Part shown: piece by piece, positions 13,403-25,000 of the stretch | Layout: every line of letters begins with the position of its first letter | How positions within the stretch are numbered: the first letter of the stretch is position 1 | Source: Metridium senile | Taxonomy: Eukaryota > Cnidaria > Anthozoa > Actiniaria > Metridiidae | Direction: 5' to 3' | NCBI GenBank assembly: GCA_949775045.1 | Contig: OX459104.1 | Location: 13,129,655 to 13,193,654 of the forward strand | DNA length: 64,000 nt | Translations under genes and position numbers: made by a program | The notes under the pieces: model-generated | Seen by the model: the letters and a program-made list of their open reading frames with translations, nothing else | The model's database searches: none | What the model was told of the DNA's origin: nothing

Positions 13403-13457
13403 TTTTGCCAGAGGCCAATGTTTTACCAGTAAACTAATATACAAATTAGGTAATACC

Positions 13458-16400
13458 TAATAGCGGAGCTCCCAGTTTAATTTTTTCTTACAACATCAAT
13501 ATGTGCATGTAAATACCACTTCTTAGATATTTTCTTGGGTGTTACGGGCTGATATTTTACGAGTTGCTTACGTATTTTGCCGGGCAATAAGGACATTGAG
13601 TGGGTATCAGTCTATCAAAGAGTGTATAGCTTAACAAATAATTTTAGATTAAGAGAATTCCAATATAAGATACTGAATAACTGTTTATTCTTAAACATGA
13701 AGTTATATAAATTTAAAATAGTGGACTCGCCTTTATCCACATTTTGTAAAACATCAAACGAATCTATGGAACATTTTTTTGTCGAATGTGTAAAATCAAA
13801 GGACCTATACTTTAACATTAACCAATGTCTAAGCAGCGCAAATGTAAAGTTAATACCAGAGCTAAGTTTTAAAAATGTTCTCATTAATAGGGAGTTCTGA
13901 AGACACTATGGAAGGTTTCTTATTTTTACTATACAAATATGTACTTTATAATTGCAAACAAAAACAGTTACTTCCTGTCATTAAATATTATCAAATAAAT
14001 CTAATAGACTATGAAAAAATCGAATACATCATTGCAAAAAATAACAACAAGCTATACAATCATTTGAAAAAATAAGAGAAAATCCAAAGCTTAATTCATA
14101 ATTTAGTCAATATAATTTAATAACGAATTAGCCAAAAAACGTTATATTTAATTTATGTACTTTTTCAGTCTTTTGTAATTGTGTTTATGTAAGTGTAAAA
14201 AACTATCAAAAAATCAATAAAATATATAAAAAAAACTGTTAACTGTTAACTGTTTATTGTAATTTCTATAGCATCTTTAAACGAAAAATATAACTTTTCG
14301 AAGATTCAGCGCGCGGAGAGATAATCAAAACAAATCCCTGGAAAAGCCAGTAAAATGTAAGATATTTCTCGCTCTCTTTTTGATTGACATAATGTCAAAA
14401 ATCTCATTGGCTATGGATGTACATGACGCCATCATGTAACGCAACGCACAAAAGGAAAGTTTGTCATTTACACGAGGGGCGGAGATTTTTCATTGAAAAA
14501 AGTCCCATAAAGGTATGTTAATGAATGGAAATTGATTTAATGGAAGTAATAAATTGTAATAAATCTCACTGCCTTTTCTTAGGTTGGTTATCGTTTTCAT
14601 TCTATGCACTTTTTCATCTTTTTCTCAAATTTTCAACTGTCACTTCAGTCAATAGTTTTGTTCAGACAAAAAAGTGTTCAGAAATGTTTTTCATGGAAAA
14701 TACCATTCCCAAACGATAGTGTGAATAGCCTTATTATTATCCCTTTTATTTTTAAGTCATTAAGCTTATTTTGCTTTTGATAACGCCTTGAAAAAGTGCT
14801 GTGGCTGAACAGTCGTTTTACGGCCGCTTTTTACCTTCTTTTATTTTCCAAAGTTAGTTAGGATTCCGGATAGAAAAGGTTATAATAGCGCTTATTCAAG
14901 TCTGTTCTAAGCGCTTAAAAAAAATACAAAATACAAAATACAAAAATGGATATGATTACAATGAAAAAGATAAAGGTTAAGCCTTTTCATCGTATTAGAT
15001 TTACTAAAAAGTAGTCATGGCAAATCTTCAAAGCAAACAAAAAGTTCTTTTGAAATGGAATTAAAAGCCTCAAGAATTATAAGTTCTACCAACACAACTG
15101 ATCGATTTGAAAAAACAAGGATTTTAAAATAAGTTATTTTATTATGAAAAACTTTGTGTAAAACATCATTTTGTTCTGTAAAAAAAACTTTAACGACTTT
15201 GAAGTAAAAACTACTAAAAAAGCTCGTTTCGTAAGCATAAAATAGTCAATATTGCTAAATAAAAAAGAAGTTTTCAACCAATTTTAAATTATGTTTGTAT
15301 TTCGATTCATCTTTGATGTTTTCCGTTGATGAGGTTAAAGTACATAAATAAACAACTTTTTCAATCGAAAAAAGACTACGAAAAGTACAATTTACACATG
15401 CACAAAGGATTTTAAACCTTTTCTCTTTTGTTTCTATAATAAAACAGAGAACGGATTTTTCCTTTTTGAACCTTTATTATATTAATTAAGTTTTTAGGTG
15501 TTTTTTTTTTTACGCTCGTTATATCAAACAGTTTTTCAGTATTAAAATAAGCTTACTGTCTCTCAAAAACTTGAAACAAAAATTAAACTTGAACTTACTT
15601 TATCGGTGATTGTATTTTCCTGAAGTTTTCTACTCTTCAATGACGTCGACATTGATCATATTTTGACGAATAAATGTATGTACTTGAATTTTGATTGATT
15701 AAACATTGTTCATAGTTTAACTGCCAAGCTTGAAGGATTTTCAAGCTTTCATATCAAACAAAGTCGCTTCTTTATCATTTTTTTTAAATTGCTGTAGTCT
15801 TTTAATATTCTTCCACGGAAGTATCTAGAAATACGTTTTCTTGATCTTTTGGAATCAGTCTTTTGCTTTTCTTTAGTATAATTTCTTCGTTTTGTGTCCT
15901 TCAAGTTTATGTTCTTCTTCGGTCAAAACTCTCTTTATGTTCCTGGAAATTCATCTTTCTCCGTTGATATTTTGTATTAATGAAAGCCCTGTTTTCCTCC
16001 GAAACGTTCGTTCTCGAAACCCTTTTTCTTTGGCGTTCAGTTTCTCTGTTTTTCGTCTGACAAGTTTCGTCTACAATCTCGCTTTCTTTCTTTCTCTTTC
16101 AAGCCTGCGCTGTTCTTCATTGAAACTCCTTTGCCGTTCTCTTTCTCTTTCTTGTCTTCTTGTCTTTTCCTCTTCTGTTAACTGTCTTTTTCCCATATTA
16201 ATTTCGTTTTCTTTTTCTTTTGGCATTTTTTTAAATTGAAGAAAGCTTAAGTAAAAGCGATAAAAAAGTTGATAAAACGTCGAGAAAAGCGAGAAAAAAC
16301 GTTTTCTCAGGGAAGGATATTTTGACGCGCGCGCCCTCTTCAATTCCCGTCATAAATAAGTAGCCAATCAGAATCGCGATGTACACAGACGGACGGACGG

Positions 16401-16526
16401 ACGGACGGACAGAATAGGGATTCCTGTGTCGGTCGACGAAAAATCAACTAGATGGGTTACCATTTTTTCTTAAGTATGGTGCTCCGCTAACTCGGGCCTT
16501 CGGCCCGCGCGGGAGCTCCGCTATTA
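13458..16526 (+). mobile_element. Composite element with GGAGCTCCGCTATTA termini
   Basis: TAATAGCGGAGCTCC at 13458-13472 is the exact inverse of GGAGCTCCGCTATTA at 16512-16526. The left-end match to a third copy (63162-63180) extends a few bases further out, so the true 5' border may be near 13449. Inside are a LINE 3' end (13560-14240), the block shared with 4.1-9.3 kb, a GGAC run (16389-16413) and, just before the right end, a strong hairpin CGGGCCTTCGGCCCG (about 16493-16507). I see no clean target duplication. Short inverted termini plus a 3' hairpin and an internal microsatellite recall non-autonomous Helentron-type elements; that is inference. Confidence 0.5.
13560..14240 (+). pseudogene. 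LINE reverse-transcriptase 3' end (Tx1/L1-like), truncated
   Basis: The translation from 13577 gives LREFQYKILNNCLFLNMKLY and, after it, CKTSNESMEHFFVEC, the pattern of the C-terminal zinc-binding region of L1/Tx1-type LINE polymerases (a fold of R..QYK.L, then C.....E...H.F..C). The frame breaks near 13875-13898 and the continuation, YKYVLYNCKQKQLL..., runs in another frame to a stop at 14073. Endonuclease and catalytic RT domains are absent, so this is a 5'-truncated, frameshifted copy. The A-rich end is at about 14205-14236. A second copy lies on the minus strand at 60605-61240. The first residue of the finger pair (usually DSPLCTFC) is Ser in this copy. Confidence 0.7.
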
Positions 16527-16675
16527 TGAGTAAATCTATCAAGTATGATGCTTTATTAAATGACTAAACTTACTAGTTTTTCAAAATGTTATGAAAATTA
16601 AATGGGATTTCAGTCAGTTGTGAATAACGAAGCTGTGTACTATTTAACAAATTGAACATGGTTTTGAGTTGTCTG

Positions 16676-16806
16676 TCCTCTTATTGACACATTCTTGACG
16701 TCATAAAATGTTGAAAACTCAAGTGGAACTACGAGCGTAGCGAGGGGTTTCACTGCAAAGTTTTGAACATTTTATGACGTCAATAGTGTGTCAATAAAAG
16801 GACAAA
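16676..16806. repeat. Near-perfect palindrome with CpG-rich loop
   Basis: The arms TATTGACACATTCTTGACGT and ACGTCAATAGTGTGTCAATA flank inner arms CATAAAATGTTGAAAACT / AGTTTTGAACATTTTATG. The centre is CTACGAGCGTAGCGAGG. Same architecture as 9995-10152, unrelated sequence. Confidence 0.7.
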
Positions 16807-16809
16807 AAT

Positions 16810-17940
16810 TCATGTGCAATTTGTTTTTTACAACACAAACCAAAATAAACGTACATCAAAAAATTGTCACTTAAATGACGAATTTGTCACGCATCAAACA
16901 TAATGGTTGCTCTCCAAGCTATAGAAAACCACACAATTTACGAAAGGGATCTTTTTTTCAGCCGGCAAAAAAGGCCTATTTTCATACAGAAACAAGTGTT
17001 CGTCGCACATAATTCTATTGTCTTTTTGGACATTTACTTAAGACTCGCAAATTATTCAAAATAGGCATAATTCGAATAAATTATCGACATTGATAGTTCT
17101 GATTGGTTGTTTGAACGTCTCTCATGGGAATGTCACTGCTAAAGTTCTGAACGGTTGACAAAAGGATCATTTCACTTGTCCGACTTAAGCCGATTTATTA
17201 CCGAGAACAAAGGGAGTAGGATTACTTAATTAGAGTTATTACAAATCGCAGCTTAACTTATTACACCGCATAACTTAAAGTCAGCCACAAGAGCCTAAGA
17301 TAATGAGCTCAAATATTCAGCTTAAAAAAGATAGTCTTACAAAAATGTTTTTTTTTTTTGTAGAAGTAAAGGATGCTAAATGTTGCTTGGATTACGATGT
17401 TAATTTTGCACCCCCTACCTAAGTTTAACCTGCTATCAAAACCCACAAATTACAGTTTGAATATTGGCTCCCCACAAAAAATGCCGATTTTTGACAAATT
17501 TGAGCTCAAAAAAGATAGCTTTAGTTATTGACATTATTAAACATTTGATAGTGCAAACGTTTAGTCAACATTTCATCTTTGATTTGCACCCCCTACCTAA
17601 CTGAGATCACGTACCTTTTAAAAGCTTTTAAAATGTATTTTATTACATCACGAAGTTGAGCAATTTTGGCCTGTTTTCTTTGTAAATTACCTCGTTAAAT
17701 ACGCTTCGCCTGATTGCATTTCGCGCTCAAACAGCAGAAAAGACCCGGATATGTCCGGGCATTCTGCGCAGTGTGTAACATGGATATTTCAACAATTGTA
17801 GCGTTCTTAGCGAATAAGATAATGAGACCCTGTATTATCCTATACTAAAAATGGATTGTCTTTGTAAGAAAGAGTTAATGCAGATGAGCGTCTAGTACCG
17901 ATGTCCTTTGCGGGCTCGGAGTGTGGACTGTAGCTTCAGC
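16810..17940. other. Non-coding; two diverged copies of a ~120-bp block
   Basis: GAGCTCAAA...AAAAAAGATAG followed by TTTGCACCCCCTACCTAA occurs at about 17305-17420 and again at 17500-17600, a diverged tandem duplication. The rest shows no gene. Confidence 0.45.
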
Positions 17941-17948
17941 TGTCGACC

Positions 17949-18015
17949 ATGCGCAGGCGCCTGAGAAAGCAAGACGAGAAGAGCGAAAGGACGTCATTTT
18001 CCCAAGGCGAAGGAG
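17949..18015 (+). other. Possible first coding exon (weak)
   Basis: An ATG opens a GC-richer, strongly basic 22-codon frame (MRRRLRKQDEKSERTSF...) that reaches AAGGAG|GTAAGATT, a good splice-donor match, at 18015/18016. The preceding ~100 bases are also less AT-rich than the surroundings. The donor is phase 1, whereas the first visible methyltransferase exon needs phase 0, so it cannot join that exon directly. It may be chance. Confidence 0.2.
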
Positions 18016-19165
18016 GTAAGATTATTAGTCCAGATACGACAATATACTTAATTGTGCAACTTCTAAAATATCATGCCATCATTATTCATGTGTCAATGTT
18101 TTACATTCTCCAAGCTAAGGTCATGAACAATTCAGTGTCGATTTCAGTGTCGTATCTCGAAGAAAACATTTTATGAGTTTGTCTTCGCTTGTGTTTGCCC
18201 AAATGCATCCTGTTCGATTCGATGATGGAGTCGCTTTACTGAGAGACTTAAAGAAGGCGAATAGCATGTACCTGAATTCTCTAGAAAACATTCCATCCCC
18301 AGATACCGTAACAATATCTTTGTAGTGTCTACTTTAATGAATTATCTGCTCTTGTCTGCCCTTTCCGCAAACCAGCAAACTATCGGATAAAATACCTTTG
18401 GAAAACACAACTCAGTTGCCAGTATCACCAAACCAAAATGACAAATCAAATACTAAATCACTCAACGCGGTGAAAATATTGACCTAAACGAAATTTGGCA
18501 CTGGTAAAAGCACCGCCTTCCATTGTAAATAGACTGTAAACACGAATTTACAAGATCAAGGTACATTTACATAGTAAGTAAATTGTTCAATATTATGTAA
18601 ATAGTTTGTAGATTTATACTTGTAAACATGTAAATCCAATTACATTGTATGGATACATCTATTTACAAACTGCTCACATACTATGGAAGTCGGTGTTTTT
18701 TTTTTTACATTAAATGATGGAGATCAACGCGTACGTACAAGAACCAACTATATAACAATCGGTGGTTGAAAAGCTATGGGATGTTTTCAGCCGTGTTGCT
18801 GTTACCCAGACAACGAAACACCGATATAACGAAACGAGATATATTTCAAAATAAACCATGTAAAATTTTTGTATTAAAAATTGTTCAAGTTTTATAATAT
18901 ATAATATTACGGCATCGTCGACTCTGCAACCCGTTTGTCATCTACAGATAATTATAGTCTCAAAACAAGCCCTCAACAGAAAACTACATATAAATCCTTA
19001 CATTTTTAATTTAGCATAACTTTATTAGCATTTTGCACAGACAAAAACCAAACTTCCTATGAATGTCTATTTATGTTAGTTCTTTCATATGATGTGTTAA
19101 AATAATAATATATTTATTAACTTGTAAAATTCATTTCACGCTATCTATCACTTTTGAAGATATCA
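18016..19165. other. No recognisable feature
   Basis: AT-rich. Around 18520-18690 there are many GTAAAT/TTTACA words in both orientations, giving weak internal pairing but no defined element. Confidence 0.4.
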
Positions 19166-19168
19166 ATG

Positions 19169-19660
19169 CGTGACCCACTGGTTGTTGTATGATCAAATGG
19201 TCTATTGCATGACCCACTGGTTGTTGTATGATCAAAAGGTCTATTGCGTGACCCACTGGTTGTTGTATGATCAAATGGTCTATTGCATGACCCACTGGTT
19301 GTTGTATGATCAAAAGGTCTATTACATGACCCACTGGTTGTTGTATGATCAAATGGTCTATTGCATGATCCACTGGTTGTTGTATGATCAAAAGGTCTAT
19401 TGCATGACCCACTGGTTGTTGTATGATCAAATGGTCTATTGCATGACCCACTGGTTGTTGTATGATCAAATGGTCTATTGCATGACCCACTGGTTGTTGT
19501 ATGATCAAAAGGTCTATTGCATGACCCACTGGTTGTTGTATGATCAAATGGTCTATTGCATGACCCACTGGTTGTTGTATGATCAAAAGGTTTATTGCGT
19601 GACCCACTGGTTGTTGTATGATAAAAAGGTCTATTGCGTGACCCACTGATTCTTATATGA
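19169..19660 (+). repeat. 39-bp minisatellite with dimeric order, ~12.5 copies
   Basis: The unit begins TGACCCACTGGTTGTTGTAT and ends GGTCTATTGCA, 39 bases. Consecutive units mostly alternate between ATCAAATGG and ATCAAAAGG variants, so the array has a 78-bp higher-order period, broken once at units 7-8. Because 39 is a multiple of three and the unit lacks stops in some frames, both strands carry long open frames (minus-strand period HAIDLLIIQQPVG). I see no codon evidence that these are genes. Confidence 0.9.
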
Positions 19661-19699
19661 TCAAAAGTCTATTGCGTGACGACACTAAAAGGGGCTGCG

Positions 19700-21020
19700 T
19701 GGGAGACTATTCTGATGAGTAAGGTATTTTCGGTTAAGATGTTCATGTGGAAGTCACGATTTTCAAAAACTTTCTAATATAAATATAATATATTTAGCAA
19801 TTATTCGCCGAAGGCGAAGTGGTTATCAATGAATATTTATCGAGCGGCGAGTGTTCATTTTAGTTTTATACATGATTCACGACCGAACAAAAAAAAAAAA
19901 TTAACCAAAAATTTTTGAATAAATTAAGAAATTTATTGCATAACATTACAAAGCGTGACAAGGCGCACGAACGTTGAACCTCGTTTTCTATGAATTCAAT
20001 TTTTTTTATGTTTAAAATGACGTTTTACCTTGAAAAACACTTAAACCAAACTTTGTAGCTTTCTTTGTGGTTTGTGGAATTGCGTTTTGTTGAATTTTTT
20101 TTATTTCTTCATCGGTAGTTGTTGCAAAACGAGACGCCATTTTGCCGAGAAGCAATATTCCGAGCTTGAGCAGTGATTATGGTCTCAGATTCTAAGATAG
20201 CTAGCCAATGAGAGCGCGCGTTCTTATGAGGTTCTGAATTATGTATATACTAAATACATATATACTTTATTTACCAAATAACTATGGCTCAGTCGTGGTT
20301 TATATTCTGAAAACTGCACGATTGACAGTTGAAAACACGAGAAAATGCCAAAGAGCACAAGCAGCTGAAAGCGAGTGTTATGTTAGTTATCCCGGTAGTT
20401 ATGTTAGTTCCTTACAGCATGAAATAATCGTGCTGTAATGCCATTACAGCATGCAAACCACCCACTATGTTTTAAAAGCCTGTTACAGGGCGCTGGTGAG
20501 CCAATTAGATTCCAGGATTTTCTTTACTGTGCACGAAGTTTCAATATTAAACTCTGTTAACCCATGCTGTTTTAACCAATCATAGCGCGTGTTATTTCAT
20601 GGTTATAGCGTTTTCGCTCTATCAAAAGTTTTTGCCCTTGCCTCACAACTGCAGTTTTGGATGCAACATTACACCCCCAAGACTCTCTCATTTATAATAA
20701 AACATTCAAACTTTACACATTCTTTTTTTATATATTTTCATGCGTTACATGATGGCGTAAACCCATAATATTGTCCCTGTCAGCTCTTATTGATCACGGC
20801 AAATCAACCAACCAGCGCGTGAAAACTCACACAAGTATATATATATATATTTATTAACACATTTATCTACATGTCAGTGTTAGTACCTAATTTCTCTATT
20901 TTATTTTATTGCTCAGTTCAGTGTTGATACACTGCCTATAACCATAAGCACGATGGCCAAACAAAGCTATGTGAGTAAACAATGACGCATGAGAAGTTAA
21001 GAATTGTTAAAATAGTATTC
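19700..21020. other. Fragments of repeats, no gene
   Basis: Around 19798-19860 the motif TTCGCCGAAGGCGAA with flanking AT-rich sequence looks like half of a CpG-looped palindrome. CCAATGAGAGCGCGCG (20204), CCAATCATAGCGCG (20576) and CCAACCAGCGCG (20808) mark further repeat fragments. A TA run lies at 20838-20852. Confidence 0.4.
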
Positions 21021-21023
21021 TCA

Positions 21024-21655
21024 AACTCATTAATAATTCATTATCTCAGGGACCAATTACAACTTTGTATTTCAGTCACGTGCATAGGTCTTGATATATC
21101 CATCAAACACTGATCAAGACACTGATCAAGATACTGATCAAGACACTGTATAAATTACCTTAAAAAGTAATTTCTCATTCATATTTCCATTATAATTTAC
21201 TCTCTTTTTTTTCTTTATTCTCCACCGCTTTCTCCTTTTTCACTTGTCTTTCCTTTCTATTTACGTACCTGCCTACCTATTTGCCAAACATTCTATTTTT
21301 TTATTTTATTTTGGACGTCCTGTGACTCGAACCGAGAACTTCTGGCTTGCAATTCTAGTGTATTACCAACTAACCTAATAACGAATTCGTTGATAGTTTT
21401 GGGTTGATGTCATATTCAATTGATTTTTTTCTCATAGCTTGATACTAATTATTTGTGAAAAAGTTCAAAATGTTTTATTTAGTGATTTGTTTGAATGGAG
21501 AAGCCAGATCAAAAACTCGTGCTTCGTGTTTGATCAGGGGCTCCAGTTAATACACCTCGAAATGGATGAAAGCACTCGGCCTACCGCCTTGTGCTTTCAT
21601 CCGTTTCTCGGTGTTTGGAAACCCTGATCAAACACTTGCACTCGTTTTTGATCTT
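21024..21655 (-). mobile_element. Dispersed repeat with tRNA-like core, copy 1
   Basis: The whole stretch is the reverse complement of 34703-35348: CTCATTAATAATTCATTATC at this end, the ATCAAGACACTG tandem (21090-21150), a tRNA-like core (21313-21383) and a palindrome (21507-21653). On the minus strand the core has a polymerase III A-box-like TAGTTGGTAA... and a B-box-like GGTTCGAGTC. The two copies face each other across the methyltransferase gene. A tRNA-derived SINE or MITE composite is the best guess. Confidence 0.6.
21507..21653. repeat. Palindrome with CpG-containing loop
   Basis: The arm GATCAAAAACTCGTGCTTCG pairs with the complementary CACTCGTTTTTGATC end. The centre reads CACTCGGCCTACCGCCTTGTG. 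The same palindrome, diverged, is at 34705-34846. Confidence 0.7.
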
Positions 21656-21769
21656 TTCATCAAAAGTACCACTATTGTATAGTTATTGTTTGTTTGTATG
21701 CTAGTGAGTGAGTTAGTTTGCTTGTTTGTTTGCTTGTTTGGTTCACAAATTTTTGTTTATTTGCTTCAG

Positions 21770-22079
21770 ATCCCTCACAGTCATTTACCGTACGGTAAAG
21801 ATGGGACTGGATCCTACTCTAAAAACAATGATGGTGCCCATGATGCCCATGACGTCAACATCCCGCTCATTGTTGATGCAGTACAAACAACCGACATCAA
21901 ACCAGGCTCAGTTTTCACCGCGGTGGATTATGGGGCAGCAGATGGAGGCATGTCAATGCGGCTTTGGTACGCATGCGTGAAATCAGTACGAGAGAAGTAT
22001 GGGGATGAGTTACCAATAAACATTATCTATGAGGACCAACCCGTCAATGATTTCAAGTCTGTGTTTATGAGGATACAAG
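21770..22079 (+). CDS. SABATH methyltransferase, SAM-binding exon
   Basis: Acceptor TTTGCTTCAG|ATCCCTCAC at 21769/21770, donor ATACAAG|GTATGT at 22079/22080, about 103 codons, ends in phase 1. The frame stays open upstream to 21686 but those residues come from the TTTG-rich polypyrimidine tract, so the splice acceptor is preferred over a start there. It encodes the glycine-rich SAM motif and the DxPxNDF signature. Confidence 0.85.
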
Positions 22080-25000
22080 GTATGTAGTGTAGTGTGGCGT
22101 GGCGTGGCGTGGCGTGGCGTGGCGTGGCGTGGCGTGGCGTGGCGTGGCGTGGCGTGGCGTGGCGTGGCGTGGCGTGGCGTGGCGTGGCGTGGCGTGGCGT
22201 GGCGTGGCGTGGCGTGGCGTGGCGTGGCGTGGCGTGGCGTGGCGTGGCGTGGCGTGGCGTGGCGTGGCGTGGCGTGGCGTGGCGTGGCGTGGCGTGGCGT
22301 GGCGTGGCGTGGCGTGGCGTGGCGTGGCGTGGCGTGGCGTGGCAGCTTCACGAGGAGTGTTGGTTACAACACATTGTGAATGGAACGTTGAGCTGCCCCG
22401 GCAGTTGTGGTAGGATGCTGTGGCCCGTTAATGACGGGGAACAAAACCGATCACCTAGAGGATATATCCCCGTCTGGCTAAAATTCAACGCCACGTTCAT
22501 TGTGCCAAGGGGGCTCTACCCACCTACGAGCCCTAACACACCATTTAGAAGAAGATAAAAAGAAGGAAAAAAAAAACATTTATAGAACTTGTAGAAATTT
22601 TTTTTTGTAATGCTTGCTAACAATTTATATTATGACATTTATTCTTTTATATTTTTATATATTCACGTTTATATTGTTATAGTTAAGAAATTTATATCTT
22701 TATATTATCATTTTATATAGCCTCATTTTATATAATCAAGAAATACGATGTATCGGGAGATACATCAAACTAAGAGGGGGAGTATGTTAGACTACGACTC
22801 CCTACCTTTTAAGTATTAATTATCAAAGTCGCGCGGTGTTGAAGAGAGAGGTATTTCGACAAGGTATGAAACTCGGTCACGTGACAAATTTAGTTTCGCG
22901 CGTAGTAAATCAGCCATGGGAGAAAATTTTTATTTTTCTTCGAATATATAAACTTTACTTTGTTCTTCAACTACAGTAAAAAGTATGATCATCTCCGACC
23001 TCAGCAAAGGGGTTAAAATTAATTTATAAAAAGGGCAGCCTGGAAACGAGGTGCGCCCCAGGTTGCTAGGGCAGGGACTTCCGGTTTCAGTCGGATTTTT
23101 ACAATCGTGGAGCAATCGTGAAAATATCGATCGAGCGGCGGTGTTGTGAAATAGATACCACATTCACAGAAAAAGTTGGGGATTACTTTCTTGCATTTAA
23201 CTTATGGATTGTTAAAATGACTTTAAATTGAAAATTACAATACAGGAGAATGTATTTTATTTCGGAAATCATGGGCTGGCGAAGGGAGAGTCGAAAAAAT
23301 CGTGATTTGCACTGCATTTGCTGCTAGCTAGCTAAAATGAGTTTAGCTTAACACTCAAAACAGCTGATTCAAGTGAGCACTTGTACATGCTTTTGAGTCA
23401 CAGATGCTCTTCACTATTACGAAAACCTGGAGAAAGTTTTTCTAGTAGTTCTGGTATGTGCAGGTAATGATTGGAGTTGAAGTTTTTATGTCAAAACGAC
23501 TGATATTGTCTTGTACAAACCAACTTACAGCCGAGCTAAACAGTGAATTTGTGATGGCCGCTTTGCGAAGTTTTCCACGCTTGAAAAAAGCTCAACTTTA
23601 TTTTGTGAACACTTACTTAGTTATAGCGGTTCCAACACTAAGAATAGAAAATATATTTTGAATGTGTGAAGCGATTACAATTGTATTTTATAAGCTATAT
23701 CGCCGAAAAACTTTAGCTAAAACACAACATTTACGGATTCTATAAATACACTTTGAATGAAAATCTCTTCACATTGTCAAATAAACTAAAGTTATATTTC
23801 AAATAAACATGGAAATAAATTTCACATACTGATCTGTTTGTTCTTGTTGGTTTTAAAAGTGTACTCAGTGTAAATCCCTATGAGAAAAACAACATTTTTT
23901 GTTTTGAAAGAAAAGTTTTAACAACATTTTTTTTTTCGGCGAGTCAGTCGATTGCTTCACGGCGAACTTTCGGCGCGCGTCGTTGAATTTCCGTGAGATT
24001 TCCGTGCCCTAGCAAGCTGGGGCGCACATCTATCCATCCACGCCATAGAGTTTCAGACCTTGTATCAAGATACTACTTTCTTCGATATTTTTGTCGTACG
24101 TGCGATTCCGCGCGACCGAAAAAATTGCTTGCAAAAAGCCACAGGAATCCCATCCGCGAGCTTTCAAACAAATACACCACAGGAACCCCACCCGCGCGCT
24201 CAATATTTATTTCGCTCGGCGCGCGGTTAAAAATAACTTTATTGTCATTAAAAAAAATCCTCAAAGACAATAGTTGGGCTGCCTGTGGTCACAGTGGTGA
24301 AAGGCCAGCTCTCTCACCGCAAGGCCTACCATTCTACCCCACCACGTAGCCAAGAAAAAAGGTAACATGTCCTACTCGACGTGCTTCACTATTGCCTTAT
24401 TAGGTTTGGTTTAATGTTTTCTTATACTTGTTTGATTAGGTGGTAAGGCAATTATTTGCACTCTTGCCATGGACGAGCACGGTAACTTCACAGCGGGTCC
24501 CTCAATCAACGCTAAAGTGGGAATCGCGAATTTAATGACATCTCTTTGGAAGACGATGCAGCATGAAGGCATCATTACGAAGGTATGAACGACATAAAAT
24601 TACAAAATAATCCAATTAATAGTTTCCTGTGCGTTATGCTTGCGATGATAGAGACACATGAATAACAGTTCCCTGCGCCATATTGAAATGTAGCCATACT
24701 TTGCATCAATTAAGCGAGAGTAATTGTTGAAACATTTTTATGTTGACATTGAACGTTTTTGGGGCTTCGTGTGCCCACATGTTAAAACATATTATTGTAT
24801 ATTAAGAAAGCGTGTGTTGTGAGCGAGCGTGAGAGAGTGCGGAGTGAAAGTCTTATGGAGTTTGAACCTTTATCAATAAAACCTGATTGGAGCCTAAATA
24901 CCCTGTTGACTTGGATTTTATTCTATAACAGTAATGATGAGCTTGCAATGATAGAGACACGTGAATAATAATCCCTAGCCTTTACAGTTCCATGCGCCAT

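Noticed and set aside
13230..13418. Polyvaline protein
   Set aside because: Translation of the CCACGA microsatellite.
16071..16343. Charged coiled-coil protein on the minus strand (EEEKTRRQERERERQR...)
   Set aside because: The sequence is a CT/GA-biased stretch inside the composite element; the matching stretch at 9.0-9.2 kb does not keep the frame.
19131..19649. Long open frames on both strands over the 39-bp array
   Set aside because: The period is a multiple of three and stop-free in those frames; both strands are equally open and there is no motif.
19169..19660. CRISPR array
   Set aside because: Units are contiguous with no unique spacers, and the window is eukaryotic. The same applies to the 33-bp array at 30.2 kb.
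21686..21769. N-terminal extension of the methyltransferase (MFVCMLVSEL...)
   Set aside because: It is the polypyrimidine and TTTG-rich intron tract before a good AG acceptor; the hydrophobic look comes from base composition.
22010..22558. WRGVA and RHATP repeat proteins
   Set aside because: Products of the pentanucleotide array next to the splice donor; several overlapping frames are open at once.
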